A stretch of 64,000 nucleotides of DNA from Adiantum capillus-veneris. Lineage: Eukaryota > Streptophyta > Polypodiopsida > Polypodiales > Pteridaceae. The first letter of the stretch is position 1. Every line of letters starts with the position of its first letter. Of the stretch, positions 1 to 12,700 are shown one piece after another. The DNA is taken from assembly GCA_014529385.2 (NCBI GenBank), contig CM043971.1, positions 59,014,209-59,078,208 of the forward strand. The letters run 5' to 3'. Position numbers and translations under genes: made by a program. The notes below the pieces were generated by a model. The model ran no database searches. It was not told the DNA's origin and saw only the letters and a list, made by a program, of their open reading frames with translations.

Positions 1-474
1 AAGTTTGGATTAAGTTTTTAAGATGTCTATCCTTTTTTGTTTAATGTTGAGTACTTGTTTTAAGTTTTAGCCAAGTAAGCCGCGTCGACTTATTTTGCGC
101 ATGCCTTCTCTAAAAACATTTTTAAGTTAATAATGTTTTGTTTTCTCTCGTTTTCTTTCGTAGCAAATAAAGTGATTTAGTTTTTTTTTTTCCTTTTCTC
201 TTCTTGTGTCCCTTGCTTTTATAGTTTTATGAGTGCTTTATTCCCTCTTATAATTCGTGAGTTCAGACTATTCTGAACTTATGAAGGTATATTTATGTGA
301 TTTGATTTGAATGTGATGTGGATGTTCAATGACTGTCGTCTTTGTGCAAGTGCTGGATTTGTGTTGACTAGTGAATTGGTACTTGGAGTCAGTGTCTACT
401 GATCTAGTTTGTGGCTTGTGTCTGATTTTGCAGGCGTGATCGAGGGCGATTACAATTCTTTCAAGAGGGGGGTA
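1..474 (+). mobile_element. 3' internal end of a family-A Ty3/gypsy chromovirus (fossil)
   Basis: This stretch matches the region upstream of the 3' LTR in two other elements here: 40680-40889 on the + strand and 31950-32100 on the minus strand. All share a TTTTGCAGGCGT-type stretch, a GATTACAAT stretch and a G-rich polypurine tract (here about 462-472) directly before an LTR starting TGTCACAAAG. No coding potential is visible. It is the tail of an element that began left of the window. Confidence 0.7.
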
Positions 475-1005
475 TGTCACAAAGTGATAAGTTATAACCA
501 ACTCATGGTACCCCGTCCGAAGGGGACAAAGGGACAAAGGAAAAGTAATATGCGAAAGTATTGCCGACGTGGCAAAGCTGTACGGATTGCCTGCAAATTG
601 TGTTGACAGCTGATGTGGCATACCGTACTGATTTTCGCAAAATCCACCGCATTTTGCGCTGGCTGCTGGCAGCGCTAGTTTTTTGGGACGAGATGCTTTT
701 GAGTTTGAAGCTTTTCATGTACTGCTTTTGAGAAGGCCTTGGGCCTATGAATATGTACCTAGGGCCTGTCTTCCACTTAGATTGCTGACGAGCACTGAGC
801 AGAGAGGGCCCGCGGAATTTGTACTTTGCTCAGTGTTAATATAAAAACTAATACCAAAAGGGGTGCCAGACTTTGGGGCCAATACCGCTGGGCACGGAAC
901 TACGCAGGGTCGTGTCATCTCTTAGTTAAATTGTGATTTAAGTATAAAGCAATTCTCTCGTGTGTCGTGCTAGATTCCGGACTTGGGGTGTCCAACTCTG
1001 TTACA
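475..1005 (+). repeat. Family-A gypsy LTR (531 bp)
   Basis: Begins TGTCACAAAGTG right after a polypurine tract and ends CTCTGTTACA. It carries the LTR box shared by all chromovirus LTRs in the window at 841-880. Element-like sequence lies on both sides: the 3' tail to the left and gag/protease remains to the right. No primer-binding site is recognisable after 1005. It is best read as the 3' LTR of the element on its left; the sequence on its right may belong to an older copy. Confidence 0.7.
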
Positions 1006-2200
1006 GCTTCCAATGTTAGAAAAGCATCTTTTTGTCTCAAAGGGAATATGCTTTTGAAGTGATGGTTGACGGCGACCGGAGAAGACACCAAAGACTTTGG
1101 TGGGATGCAAATATGTTCCCTTCCCTATGGTTGACACCAACATATGAGGCTGATGTCTTTGATTGCCTGGAACCACCTTGGGTTCAAGAAGTAACAATAC
1201 CCTTCAGTTGTACAACCAAAAGTTTTTGGACGCTTTTCTACCAATGGCTTCTTTTCTAGTCCATTTTGATGAGCAAATGGAGACGTATTGCAACGGGTTA
1301 CCTCTTGAGTTGAAGAGGTATCACCCAAGGTAGGAAGCTTTTAAACATACAAGGATGCTGGCGCATGAACAGTATGGCTATCCCTTGCTTATAGGGGAGT
1401 GGACATTCGAGAATGAGGTTTGAGATGAGAAGTCGTCGGACAAGGGCAAGAAGAAAGAGAAGTGTATTGCAAAGAGAGAGCTTGGTCAGCAGACTACAGA
1501 CAACTTTTAGTCGAGTAGAAGTTGGGAAGTGGTACAAATAAGGCAAGTGTTACACGTGTGGGGAAAAGGAGGAAAGCATCTCATAAATATTCAAAGCTAC
1601 CAAGGAGAGGAAGGTTAAGAAAGCAAAGATAAATGCAAGACTTGTGTCATACCTTTCAGGGCTGCAGAGAGCCTAGTAGTCTACAAAGCTCTGCAAAGCA
1701 TGGGGCAAAATGAGGGAACATGGGACCTTGATTTTCTTTGACAACAACGTCAAGGCTAGCTTTATTTTGTCGGAGATTGCAACCAAGTTGAGAGAGAAGC
1801 CTGAGGAGATGTGACCACGGTAGGTGCACTTTGGTGGCATCGGGGCATGAGGTTAATCTGAGATCTTTGATTGGCAGACTCGGTTTGCATGTTGAAGGTT
1901 ATGTTGGACAGGAGGATTTTCACTTCATGCCTTGAAGTTCGAGTAACAAGGAAATGGGATGTGTTCTATGTTCGAGGATAAAGGAAACAGGATGTGTTCA
2001 TTGTTCGTGAGAGTGGAGTCTTGGTTTGGGAGGTGTCCACGAGCTTTGATTTATGAGCCGATGTAAACATCAGTGACAATCTGTTTCAAGAATTGTCGAC
2101 AGGTGCATTCTCTGAGGGGAATCCAGTATCCCGGGTGCTGGGGTATCCATGGTTACTTTTGCTTTGACTATTTCATCAACTTTAGTCCACTATGAGGTGC
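1006..2200 (+). mobile_element. Decayed gypsy gag-protease fragment (fossil)
   Basis: Translated stretches resemble better-kept chromovirus copies in the window: a gag piece near 1230-1330 like the region before EKYCCGLP, a zinc-knuckle-like CYTCG near 1550, and protease-flanking sequence near 1680-1940 like LCRAWGKV, FFDPGA and LRLH. The order is gag, knuckle, protease. The copy is heavily broken with many disruptions, so it is old. Its right edge is approximate; similarity fades by about 2200. Confidence 0.55.
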
Positions 2201-2599
2201 AAAGGGAGTGTTAAAGTTATGCATCCCATGTGAACGTGCCTAGTTGTTAGCCCATTTATTTAGTTATTTATTTTATGTATTTGACACTATTTATTTGGCT
2301 TGGTCGGGCAATTTGTCTGGCAAGTATAGAAGGGCCCCTGGGGCTCTCACTTTGTCAAGATTTAAGTGGAGCAATCTCAAGCTTGGCTTGTCAATCTCTC
2401 TATTTTTTCTCTCTCACTCTCGTACTTGTCTGCTGCCGCGGGTGTCGCATCTACGCTTCTGCATTGTGCTATATATAACAAGATATGGTTTGTGATGCTA
2501 CAATTTACTTTACAAATATTGTATTTGTTGTGCATAAATCAATCCTATCTCTTGAAATAATCTAAATAGCAAGCTAGCCGAAAAGCTAGTCAGCAATTT

Positions 2600-2682
2600 C
2601 CATGTATATCTTCAGGAAGGGGTTTTAAGAAACCTAGCTACCATGTATATCTTCAGGAGAGGGGTTTTAAGAAACCTAGCTA
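2600..2682. repeat. Tandem duplication, about 41-bp unit x2
   Basis: Two adjacent copies (2600-2640 and 2641-2682) begin CCATGTATATCTTCAGGA and end AAACCTAGCTA. They differ by a one-base length change. Confidence 0.85.
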
Positions 2683-2980
2683 TCATAACCGTTAGGTGTT
2701 TATATCCAGAAAGGCTTCACAGAATGAGCAGAAAATGTTTTGAGACCTTTTTTCATTTAATCAGGACTCATTGTGAGTGCAGTTGAAGTAAAACAAATTC
2801 ACGGTAAGTTGTGGACCATCAATGAATACAGGCTCAGGATGTTCATATAGGACTCATTGTGAGTACAACAACCCAAGAACTCTCTTTTATGCCACCCACA
2901 CAGGCTGTACATTTATGTCAGCTGCACTTGCAATATTATCTGCTGCAGTGCACCTCTCCATGTGGGATTTCTTGAGTTGC

Positions 2981-2981
2981 A

Positions 2982-3013
<32 letters not shown>
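2981..3013. repeat. Poly-C run
   Basis: A run of about 32 C residues followed by GGG. Reading frames through it give artificial polyproline or polyglycine. Confidence 0.9.
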
Positions 3014-3015
<2 letters not shown>

Positions 3016-3280
3016 GCCTGTGCCCTCCAACCCTTTTCCCCTTTTTGTCTGTTGTATGCTATTTGAATGTGTCATCATGAATGGCCACGTTATTGCTCAC
3101 TGTGCGGAGTTTTAACACATTTGAGACAGTCCCTAATATGCATCTTCTTGGTTCTTAATAGGTGTCTGAAGCTAGTCTTGCTGGTTGATAGGCAAAGCAG
3201 CCAACATAGTCGGCCTGATTTTTTAATTCCTCAGTGCATTCTACGAATTTTTCTCACGCAGGATAGACACAAAATTTGCA

Positions 3281-3649
3281 ATGTCCCATAGTATCCATGA
3301 TGCCCATGTTGATGCTACAAGGAAAACTGGTTTTTGCTGTGGTAATGCTAACAATCTACTGTCTATGGCAAAAGCAAGCAAAAGTCATCGATCTTCAAAG
3401 ATCTCTACAGGAGCTGAGGTGCAGAATGACACTGATGGAATTTATGAGTCTCAGAACGGTCATGATCACAAGATTGAAGTTGGACCTGAGTGCTTGAATT
3501 TATTGGGAGAGTATGTCTTCACTGGCCAGCTTGTGCGTGACAAAAAGAATTCTAAGGAAACAAATGAAAAGGCTCAGGTTATGGCAAAGCTTACAGCAAA
3601 AGAGCTTACTTGGGGTTCAGAAACCTTAAAGGTGGCAGATATTGTGTCG
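3281..3649 (+). CDS. LCBK1: LCBK1-like exon 1 (first recognised)
   Basis: Encodes 123 codons ending DIVS, then the donor GTGAGT at 3650. The last 60 residues (from KIEVGPE through LTWGSETL) match the LCBK1 lead-in region; the first 60 are poorly conserved. If the acceptor at 3260-3261 is used, the exon starts at 3262 in the same open frame and the ATG at 3281 is internal. Confidence 0.8.
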
Positions 3650-6600
3650 GTGAGTGTCTGCACGTTATGCCATGAACTAACGAAGTGTATCATCCAAAAG
3701 TGATTTTCTGTTTGTGAAGTGAATTTTCAGCTCAGACAAAATATGCGTTTACGTAAATTGAACTGCATGGGTTTATGTTGCTTTTAATCTGAGAGGGTTG
3801 AGAATGATATATTGTCTCTAAACAATAATATGCATTGGACGCCAGTATCATAGGGTTTACTTGAATAGTACCTGACCTTTGTGCTTGCTAGGAAAGCTTC
3901 TTTTCTGACCGCGATTGATAATCTTTAATACAGTGCTATTTATAATTGTTTGCAGATTTCACATGTTCTTCATACCCGCAGATTCACTGTCCATTCATAT
4001 CCGTGGCTGAAGTCACGATGGCCTTGCAGGAAGACATGTCGCAAGAGAAAAGACATTCATTTTTTGGCCCCAGTGCCAGAGGAGGCAGCCAAATGGGTTG
4101 TAGCCTTTCAGTCTTTAAACTGTTTCATCAATTATTCACCACAACCTTTGCCACCATCAAAAAGGCAAGGGTCGATAGTTGAAACAAGAGATTCTCCTGT
4201 TTATGATGCATCGAAATGTCTGTTGGACCGAGTTATGCTGGTTATTTTGAATCCTCGCTCTGGGCGCGGATGTGCTCGCAAAATTTATGATTCTAAAGTG
4301 GAGCCTATATTGAAGGTGCCTTTCTTTCTATTCAAAACATTGACAAAAATCATCATACTTTGTGTATGTACATTTTGTCATTTTGCTTGTGTGAGTTCAT
4401 CTTCTTAAGATCAAGCATGTTCATATTATGGGTAACTTCCATTATGCACTGCTAGTTCAGGATAATTAGGTCTTAGGTGCTTCTGCTTAAATTTTTTCAT
4501 TATGTTTCTTAAATCTTATGTTTGTTCACTTAGTGATGGCTTTTTTTAGATGCTTCAAAAGTCCACGATCTTCATGAGGGCTTGTTTTGAAATTCAAATA
4601 GACTCGCTGCCTGCATAGTCACATGGATTGGAAATGGAAAATGAGACTGGCAGGACCATGTAAGACAGAGACGGCTTGCTCTTTGCAACGCAGCGATTAG
4701 AAACGGATCCATGGATTTTAATTTTGCATGTAACCTTCAAAATTCGTTAAGCAACGGTACTAAGGAAACGAGAAACGGGTGACTTTGGAAAGGGAGTTTC
4801 CGATCCGATAGCCCTGAAATAGTGACTATGACTGTCTCTTTACACCTCTTTTTTTCCCCAGCTGTTGCTAGTAGCTCCTCTAGGCTAAAATTATTTTGTC
4901 CTCTTGACTTCATGTTGCATTTTTCCTTTTCAAGTCTTTCCCTCTCCACCTTATGACCTTTCGCCTCTTAAGGATGGCTGAAACGACCATGCTGTTTGAT
5001 GTTCTACCACACTAACATCAATAAAAGTACTTTGCATCTGCTATTAGGGATCTTAACCAAACAATGTTAGACATCGGAATTGTCTCAGCAAATTCATAAG
5101 AGTGAACAAGATTTAATGACAACGAATTACTAATACGGAGAAAGGCTGCTGAAAATAGGACACCCTACATAACGCATCTCAAGAGTTGTCTAAATATTGC
5201 CAAGACTTCCTGAATTCAAAATTTTAAATAGCTAGTTTAAAGGTAGAGAGCTATGTAAATGCTAAAAATTGTCAAAACTTCCGGAATTCAAAATTCTAGA
5301 AATCAGTTTAAAGGTAAAGAGTTTTTTGAATAATTCAAATTTAGTTTAAAGGTAGAGATAACTTTCTTAGCTAGATGGCATAGAAAACTTTCTTAGTATA
5401 CAAGTTAAAAAATTGTCATGAAGGCCTGGCTATTATTGAGGTTAGTCGCCTATATGGTCATCCTAAAAGCACAATAACATATAGCCACTCTTGTCTTGGT
5501 TGTCTCTTGGTTCTGTGTGGTAAGAATTATGGTATCTTTGTGGATTTGTCTAGTCGTTCCCGATATCTCCTAGGGACAAATGATAGGGAGTGAGAGTTGT
5601 TTTGTGACTGTGCCTGGCTAGAGTGAGGTAGTTTTCTCATGTCGGGATTTTCCAGCCATGTTTAGCTCGGGGTTTTGGCTCATTCCATGGCCCATATAGG
5701 CTCCTGGGGGTTGAGAATAATTTTCCCTAGCCTTGGCACATTTTTCGCTTGAGCCTTGTGGGCCTTTGCTGTCCTTCTCCCACCTCTTCCACATTTTTGC
5801 ACCTGTGTTGGAGGTGTGGGTCCGGCATTCTAGTTTAGACCTAGTCGGTATGGCATTCTAGTTTAGACCCAGTCGGTCCGAGTTTCTCCCAAGGACATGT
5901 GTTAGGGAGTGAGGGCTGTTTTGTGATTGTGCCCGGCCAATGTGAGGCAGTTTTCTCATGTCGGGTTATGCCGACCATGTTTAGCTTAGGGTTTTGGTTT
6001 GGTTCCTTGACCATGTAGGCTCCTGTAGCCCTAGGCTATTTTTCCATGCAGTTTCCTTGCCTCCCTAGGCCTGTAGAGTCTAGACTCCCTTTTTGACAGT
6101 TAGCCCTATTTTAGGGTCTTTCTGCCAGGTCGGCTGAGGGCTGGGTCGGGCAGGATGGGTTTGGGCCTATGTGTGGCTGTGGGGGGGGGGGGGGGCACCC
6201 CTTTATGCATTGAAGAGAGCCAGAGGCCCCCCCCTTAGGAGGCAGCCCTCGGGTGCAGATCTTGCCAGTGTTGGCATTCAGGTTAAGGCTCCATGCCTAG
6301 TGTTTTTGGTCAGCAGTCTTGGCGTTTTCCAATAAAGCCCCGGCGTTTTTCATGAGCAGTAGATGAAGTGCTTGGCGTTTTTCATGGGCAATAGATGCAA
6401 CGTCTCCTCAGGGCGGCCTTACATAGGCATGTGATCATGCAGTGGGAGAGTTTCTTATTTGAGATCTAGATCCAAATCTAGACCTTGGCATGGCATGAGG
6501 AGGTGCACCGGATCTATGTTCTCAGAGCATGTTAGAGGTGATACCCATGTGGAGACCGTGCCAGTGGTTACGTGTGTAGGTGCAGTTGGTAATGTTAGTG

Positions 6601-6738
6601 CAGTTGTGTGTACCTCGGGTCTATCCATTGGGCATGTCAACACACCTCGGGTCTATCCATTGGGCATGTCAGATCTATGCCGAACCACCCTTGGTCACTT
6701 GTATGAGCAGCTTGTTATCAACATGGAGAGCCTTTTCT

Positions 6739-6777
<39 letters not shown>

Positions 6778-9700
6778 GTTCTAGTTCTAGTCATTTTGGC
6801 CTTTTGAAGACGTTAATATAACATTTCATTTCATTTCATTTTATTTCTCTCTCTCTCTCTCTCATTCTCAAATGTCCTGTCTCTTTCTATCTTAGTGATC
6901 TCTCTTCTCCATAGGTGCCTTGTTCATGTATGTGGCATTGCAAGCATTCTACATCGGAGTTCAGGTGTCCACCGGATCATGAGCGAGTTCTTGTCTTCAT
7001 TGCATCTTCCGCTGCCACCTTTGACAGTTCTCACAAATATAATAGTACTGTATCTCTATATGCTTGGTCTGAAAAAAATAAATTCTAAATGAATTATTGG
7101 AATTATAAGTGAGAGGGTTTTTCTCGTTGGAGATGTCCGAGTTTAGATATTGTTACGGCGTCATTTAGAGTAATGGCGGGAACAGTGTGAACGTGGATAT
7201 CTGTAGGGTCACCAAGAACGGATACTTCTTATGCGTCACATCGGAGGGGTGATAGGGAGCATCTAGAAGAAGTATTCGACCATCCAAAATGGACATCTTT
7301 GAATTGTCATGGGATGGGTGACATAGAGCATTGGGAAGGAGATTGTGCCGCGAGTTCGGTGAGAAAGGACTAGGTGATGGGTATTCCTGTGATGCGTCAC
7401 AAGGTGGGTGACGAGGACATTGGAAAGGGAATATTTCATAGTCAGGAGGAAATTTTGAACTCAGTTAGAACCGTGCACAAGAAATGAGCAAGCACTTGAT
7501 TTGTTAGGTGCAGCGGAATGATTGTTTGCGCTTTGCTCAAGATGAGTGCTCCGAACTGTGCTCAAGGTTCCTTTTGTTCTTATGGAAGGTAGAGCCTTCC
7601 GTTCTTAATGAGAGATGCTATGATCACAAACAAAGTGAATGGACACTGTGCGTGCAAGTGTATGAGACTGAGAGATAGAGAGAGGAGAGATACGACACCA
7701 GATACGTAAAACCCTCCTCCGAAGGTCCCACTCTCGTCGGCGAGAGTGGTCTACTTATTGATTGCACAAAGTGGTACAATGACGATGCAATGGACTGATG
7801 CAACCTAGGACTATGCCGATGACGACGACGGTGATGACGACGACGACTTTAGGGCTGAAATCTGTGGTCTTCTATCTGCTGAATTTCAGGGCTGTTTCGG
7901 TGGCTGAAAATGACTGTTTTGGCTGCGTTTTCGAGGGCTGAAAATGGGGGTCTTCTGCAATGGGTAGGGCTGAATGTGCTGCTGTCCAAGAAGGCTGAAA
8001 ACGCTGACCGTCTGCTGCGGAATGGGCTGAAAACCAAAACGCTGGCAGATCTGGGTGGTGCTAGCAAAAACGCTAGGCAACTGGAAGTGCTGGGGATGGT
8101 AGCAATGGAAAACGCCAGGCTAGGGTAGACTGTAGGCGATGCCAACACTGGAAACGCCAGAGGCTGTGAGTGATGGGGGGAACTGAAACGGCTAGGCTGA
8201 ATGTGTGTTGGCGATGAGGTAAACTACAAACGCCAGGTGCTTGTGGTCCTTAGGGGTTCCTACTGAGAAGATGCCTGTTGAGCGGGGAGCTCCTGCTGCC
8301 TCTTTTGCCATTTAGTGCTAACTTGGGTTTGGTTATATATTAACTTAGCAAAATTGCCCTACCTACTTTTGTTGGAAAGTCACTTAAAAATAGTAAGTGA
8401 AAAATAGGGAAAATAGGCTAAAATCATTGGAAAAATCCCCTAACTGATTCTAATGGGATACTAATGATCATGCTGTGTGCAACCAGAGGATATGCATCTA
8501 CACTAAGTGACTGGGCATGCACGGTCTATGAATAGACTCACAAAAGTGCCAGATCACTTCTAATCTAGACTGACTGAAGCCTGTTATGCTGTAGCTCGTC
8601 CACGGACACATAGGGTTGGATGTGTCACGTGACATCCCCCTCCTTTTCAAAGTGGGGTACTGGTACCGAACTGTATGGCGTCGAGGGAGATCGCCAATAG
8701 CATTCGGAATCCTGGAAGGGACTCTTCGCCGGCCCACTCTGATGTGTGGGTCGTGTGGTACTTGAACTTCATAAAGGTCTGCAACGCTTGCTTCTTTGGG
8801 CCGTGCCGAAAGCGACACAAAGTCTTCTGTGGCTCCTTCGATGCTTCAACTTCGTCTAGAGTCGTGCTTCTTCCTTCTTCAAGAATCTCCATGGTTGAAA
8901 ATTCCTAAAACCGTTTCCAACACAAAACCATGAACATACCTATTCCATGTAAAGCGAGTGGAAAAAATCTCGTCATTCTCAAAGACTATGCATGCAATGT
9001 AGATGTACCAATAGACGGAGTGCCAAACCGTTCATGACATACACGCAAACAATGAGATGAATCTTTCTCTTATGATCTAGAGCAATCAACCGTGGCAATT
9101 CACAACGGAAATGCCCATGCTTGGTGCTCATACTTTCATGTGATCTTTCTTCAACTGTGTCATGCCAAGGAAGAGACATGGAACGTGACTTCCTTGAATG
9201 CATACTGTTCAGCTTTTCATGAAAAATCCACATACATTCGTGCTCAACATACAATATGTCATGCCTAGGAAAAGGGATCACATAACGATGCTGACTAAAC
9301 TATAGGAAACGATCACGAATGAAACATTCGAACAATGCGTGCGTATCAATCATGCGAACACATAATACTTCCTGTGAGGGTTCTTTGGACCTAGGCTCGA
9401 GAGCCAAGATCGATCCTTCTTGAGGGGGTTCTTTGGACCTAGGCTCAAGAGCCAAGATTGATCCTTCGTGATTGATCGAATCTGCAACGAGGTTAGCTTC
9501 GCTAGAAAAAGCATCCACTAACACATCATCCTGGTGAACAATCACAGCTTCTTCATGCAACTCATCATGCTTGTGAGAAAGCACATCTTGATCATGCAAA
9601 TCATCATGCTTGTCATCATGCTCATCATTATCATCCAAATCATTATGCTTATCATTGTCAATCAAATCATTATGCTGCTCACAATCATGCAAATCCTGTG

Positions 9701-12700
9701 TATCATGCTTTGGAGAAGAAGAGACTGAGAGAGTGTCCTTTTCCCGAATCTCTTGCATCTGTGCCTGAGCTTGAGAAAAGAGTCGCAAGAACTTGCTTTG
9801 ATCTCGCGATCAAATTTTGCTTGTCTTGCTTTGTTCTCTGCTTGTCTTTCTGTGCGCTCACGATCCAATTTGGCTTGTCGTTCTTTGGCTTCCAAGCGTG
9901 CTTGCTCGCGCACACGCGCTATGGCTGCCATTCTTGTTGTATTTCTTGCTTCACGTTGTAAATTCTGTTCCGTAAACAATAGCTCCAGTTCCTCCATAGG
10001 AGTTAGTCCAATCGTTGTCGTAGATGGGGAAGGGTCAGAAAAACCTCCCGGTGGGGAAAATTCTTCTTCGCCTCTCTCATGCTCATCACCTCCAAGCGAA
10101 GTATGCATTCCGCTTAAGTGATGACCATGCTGAAGTCGTGGGTTCTTGTGGTCTTTGGTTCTTAAGTTCACGAGGAACTTGGGTTCTTGGATTCTTGAGG
10201 TTTTCTTTTGCTTGCAAATCGCGTTTGAGAAGGATCTTCTTTTCACCCGAGTTCTACTCCTTTCCCGCGGGCGCACCCCTTGGCGGCCTTGCGCTCACAC
10301 CAAGGTTGCTTTTTCCCACCTCACGTCGATTGGCCGGCCGCTAAGTGCACGGTCCGCTCTCAATGAGTGAAAAGAGACACAAGGGGAGGTTGGACAAGCC
10401 CTTCTTTCTTGGGATTCCTATCACTCTTCAAAAACACGATTAGGAATCGACACGCCCAAGCGAACTTGGGTTCGTGCGAATTTAACAAGCAAAAAAAATT
10501 CTTGTGGTTCTTGTGGTTCTTTCCTTGAGTGATACAGAACACTGCCAAAGCTGTGATACCAATGTTAGGTGCAACGGAATGATGGTTTGCGCTTTGCTCA
10601 AGATGAGTGCTCTGAACTGTACTCAAGGTTCTTTTTGTTCTTATGGAAGGTAGAGCCTTCCGTTCTTAATGAGAGATGCTATGATCACAAACAAAGTGAA
10701 CGGACACTGTGCGTGCAAGTGTATGAGACTCAGAGATAGAGAGAGAAGAGAGATACGACACCAGAGACGACGTAAAACCCTCCTCCGAAGGCCCCACTCT
10801 CGTCGGCGAGAGTGGTCTACTTATTGATTGCACAAAGTGGTACGACGACGATGCAATGGACAGATGCAACCTAGGACTATGCCGATGACGACGACGGTGA
10901 TGACGACGACGACTTGAGGGCTGAAATCTGTGGTCTTCTATCTGCTGAATTTCGGGGCTGTTTCAGTGGCTGAAAATGACTGTTTTGGCTGCGTTTTCGA
11001 GGGCTGAAAATGGGGGTCTTCTGCAATGGGTAGGGCTGAATGTGCTGCTGTCCAAGAAGGCTGAAAACGCTGACCGTCTGCTGCGGAATGGGCTGAAAAC
11101 CAAAACGCTTGCAGATCTGGGTGGTGCTAGCAAAAACGCTAGGCAATTGGAAGTGTTGGCGATGGTAGCAATGGAAAACGCCAGGCTAGGGGAGACTGTA
11201 GGCGATGCCAACACTGGAAACGCCAGAGGTTGTGGGTGATGGGGGGAACTGAAAACGCTAGGCTGAATGTGTGTTGGCGATGAGGTAAACTACAAACGCC
11301 AAGTGCTTGTGGTCTTGAGGGGTTCCTGCTGAGAAGATGCCTGTTGAGCGGGGAGCTTCTACTGCCTCTTCTGCCATTTGGTGCTAACTTGGGTTTGGTT
11401 ATATATTAACTTAGCAAAATTGCCCTACCTACTTTTGTTGGAAAGTCACTTAAAAATAATAAGTGAAAAATAGGGAAAATAGGCTAAAATCATTGGAAAA
11501 ATCCCCTAACTGATTCTAATGGGATACTAATGATCATGCTGTGTGCAACCAGAGGATATGCATCTACACTAAGTGACTGGGCATGCACGGTCTACGAATA
11601 GACTCACAAAAGTGCCAGATCACTTCTAATCTAGACTGACTGAAGCCTGTTATGCTGTAGCTTGTCCACGGACACATAGGGCTGGATGTGTCACGTGACA
11701 GGATTGAAGATGGGTTCAGAGGAAACTTTTTTTTTTTCCAATGAAACTGCTTATAGGGCTACAACCACCTCTGCAAGAGAGGGGTATAACAATCATGATG
11801 GGGAGACTCTCCCAATTAAAAAACAACATATGTACAGTGAGGCTAAATCAAGAGATGGGAGGAGGGAAAAGCCACACAGGTGGACGGTAGTGCCATCTGA
11901 GCACACCCTTGACCAAGGTGAAAAAAGGCCCAAGACGTCAGAGTCCAAGGAAAGCCTCTCTGCTCCCGCGTGCGGTCCGAGTTTCCTTGGAGTCTCTCGA
12001 ATTGTCCTCTGAGAGTATGGATCAGCTCTAGGCAAAGATCGCGAACAGTCTGTGCTGCTGGTACAGGGCGAGCCTCAAAGATCCGGAAGCAGGGGGCCCG
12101 CCATATGAACAAGAGTGTCAGGCCGTTGATGAGCTCCCAACACTCCTCTCTCTCACTGCACCACTCTTGTGGAGTAAGCTCTGTAGTAGGCTGGAGTGTA
12201 GCTCGACCCCATTGCATCACTATCATCCTGTTGGTGGAGGATAGCTCAAACTGAAGTGCCGGGCCCGTGAGAGTAGACCAAGCAGTTGCGCCCCAAGTGT
12301 ACTGTCGAGCTGTGGAAAGAGTTGGCATCAGTCGAAGAACCCGAAGCCACACCTGTTGTGCCAAAGGACAGTCTCAAAGACGGTGACGTTGACTCTCCAC
12401 ACGATGGTCACAAGCTGCACATGCTGTCGAGAGACCACTATGTACAAGCCAACTCCCAACTGCTGTAGCTCGGTGTGCAACCAGCCACTGGAACAAAGTG
12501 ACTCGCTTCGGCTGTGTGGAGTCCCACAACCTCTCCCAAAAAGCTGCCAAGAACTTAACTACGAGACCCTCCTCCTGCCAATGAGGCGCTGCAGCAGGAT
12601 GAGCCTCTCTCTGCGTTGGCAGTATGTGACGTCCCAGTCGAATAGTGTACTGAAAGAAGGGGACACCTCTTCCAAGCCCACAACCTCCAATGGCCAGTCT

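Larger units (their letters stand above)
2201..3261 (+). other. Flank of the host gene, no gene recognised
   Basis: About 1 kb with no convincing coding region. It holds a tandem duplication (2600-2682) and a long poly-C run. A pyrimidine-rich stretch ending TTCTCACGCAG at 3251-3261 looks like a 3' splice site just before the first recognised exon. At least one earlier exon or a 5' UTR exon may therefore lie upstream. No promoter could be identified with confidence. Confidence 0.4.
5400..6862 (+). repeat. Unidentified repetitive block ending in a CATTT microsatellite tail
   Basis: Holds a direct duplication (5555-5705 and 5878-6024), a 28-bp tandem duplication (5824-5879), a poly-G run near 6179-6196, a 32-bp tandem duplication (6612-6675), a (TC)n run (6743-6777), and then TTAATATAACATTTCATTTC, a (CATTT)n stretch and a second (CT)n. 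An end of the form unique sequence, then short-unit tail, resembles the 3' terminus of a non-LTR retrotransposon or SINE on the + strand. No reverse transcriptase remains, so the class is an inference. Confidence 0.35.
7502..11700 (-). mobile_element. Non-autonomous LTR retrotransposon (LARD-like), 4.2 kb
   Basis: Two LTRs of 1133 and 1138 bp, about 98% identical by eye, bound a 1.93 kb interior with no reverse transcriptase, integrase or protease signature. Read on the minus strand, the 5' LTR is 10563-11700 and the 3' LTR is 7502-8634. The polypurine tract is at about 8635-8660 (CCCCACTTTGAAAAGGAGGG). A primer site, TGGTATCACAGC, starts at about 10562 and resembles the initiator-Met type. 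Flanks TGATT and GGATT match at four of five bases, as a target duplication would. High LTR identity makes it one of the youngest insertions here. Mobilisation would need a partner's enzymes; which partner is unknown. Confidence 0.8.

Noticed and set aside
2822-3115. Open frame with a polyproline run
   Set aside because: It is created by the poly-C tract and has no recognisable domain or partner frame.
5200-5370. CRISPR-like array
   Set aside because: The repeats are irregular and diverged with no uniform spacers, and the sequence is plant nuclear DNA.
7910-8128. Small open frame repeated at 10976-11239
   Set aside because: Both copies lie in the two LTRs of one element, so repetition reflects the LTR pair and not a conserved gene.
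9698-10344. Plus-strand open frames rich in Ser and Cys
   Set aside because: They are antisense to the better-patterned charged helix on the minus strand of the LTR element.
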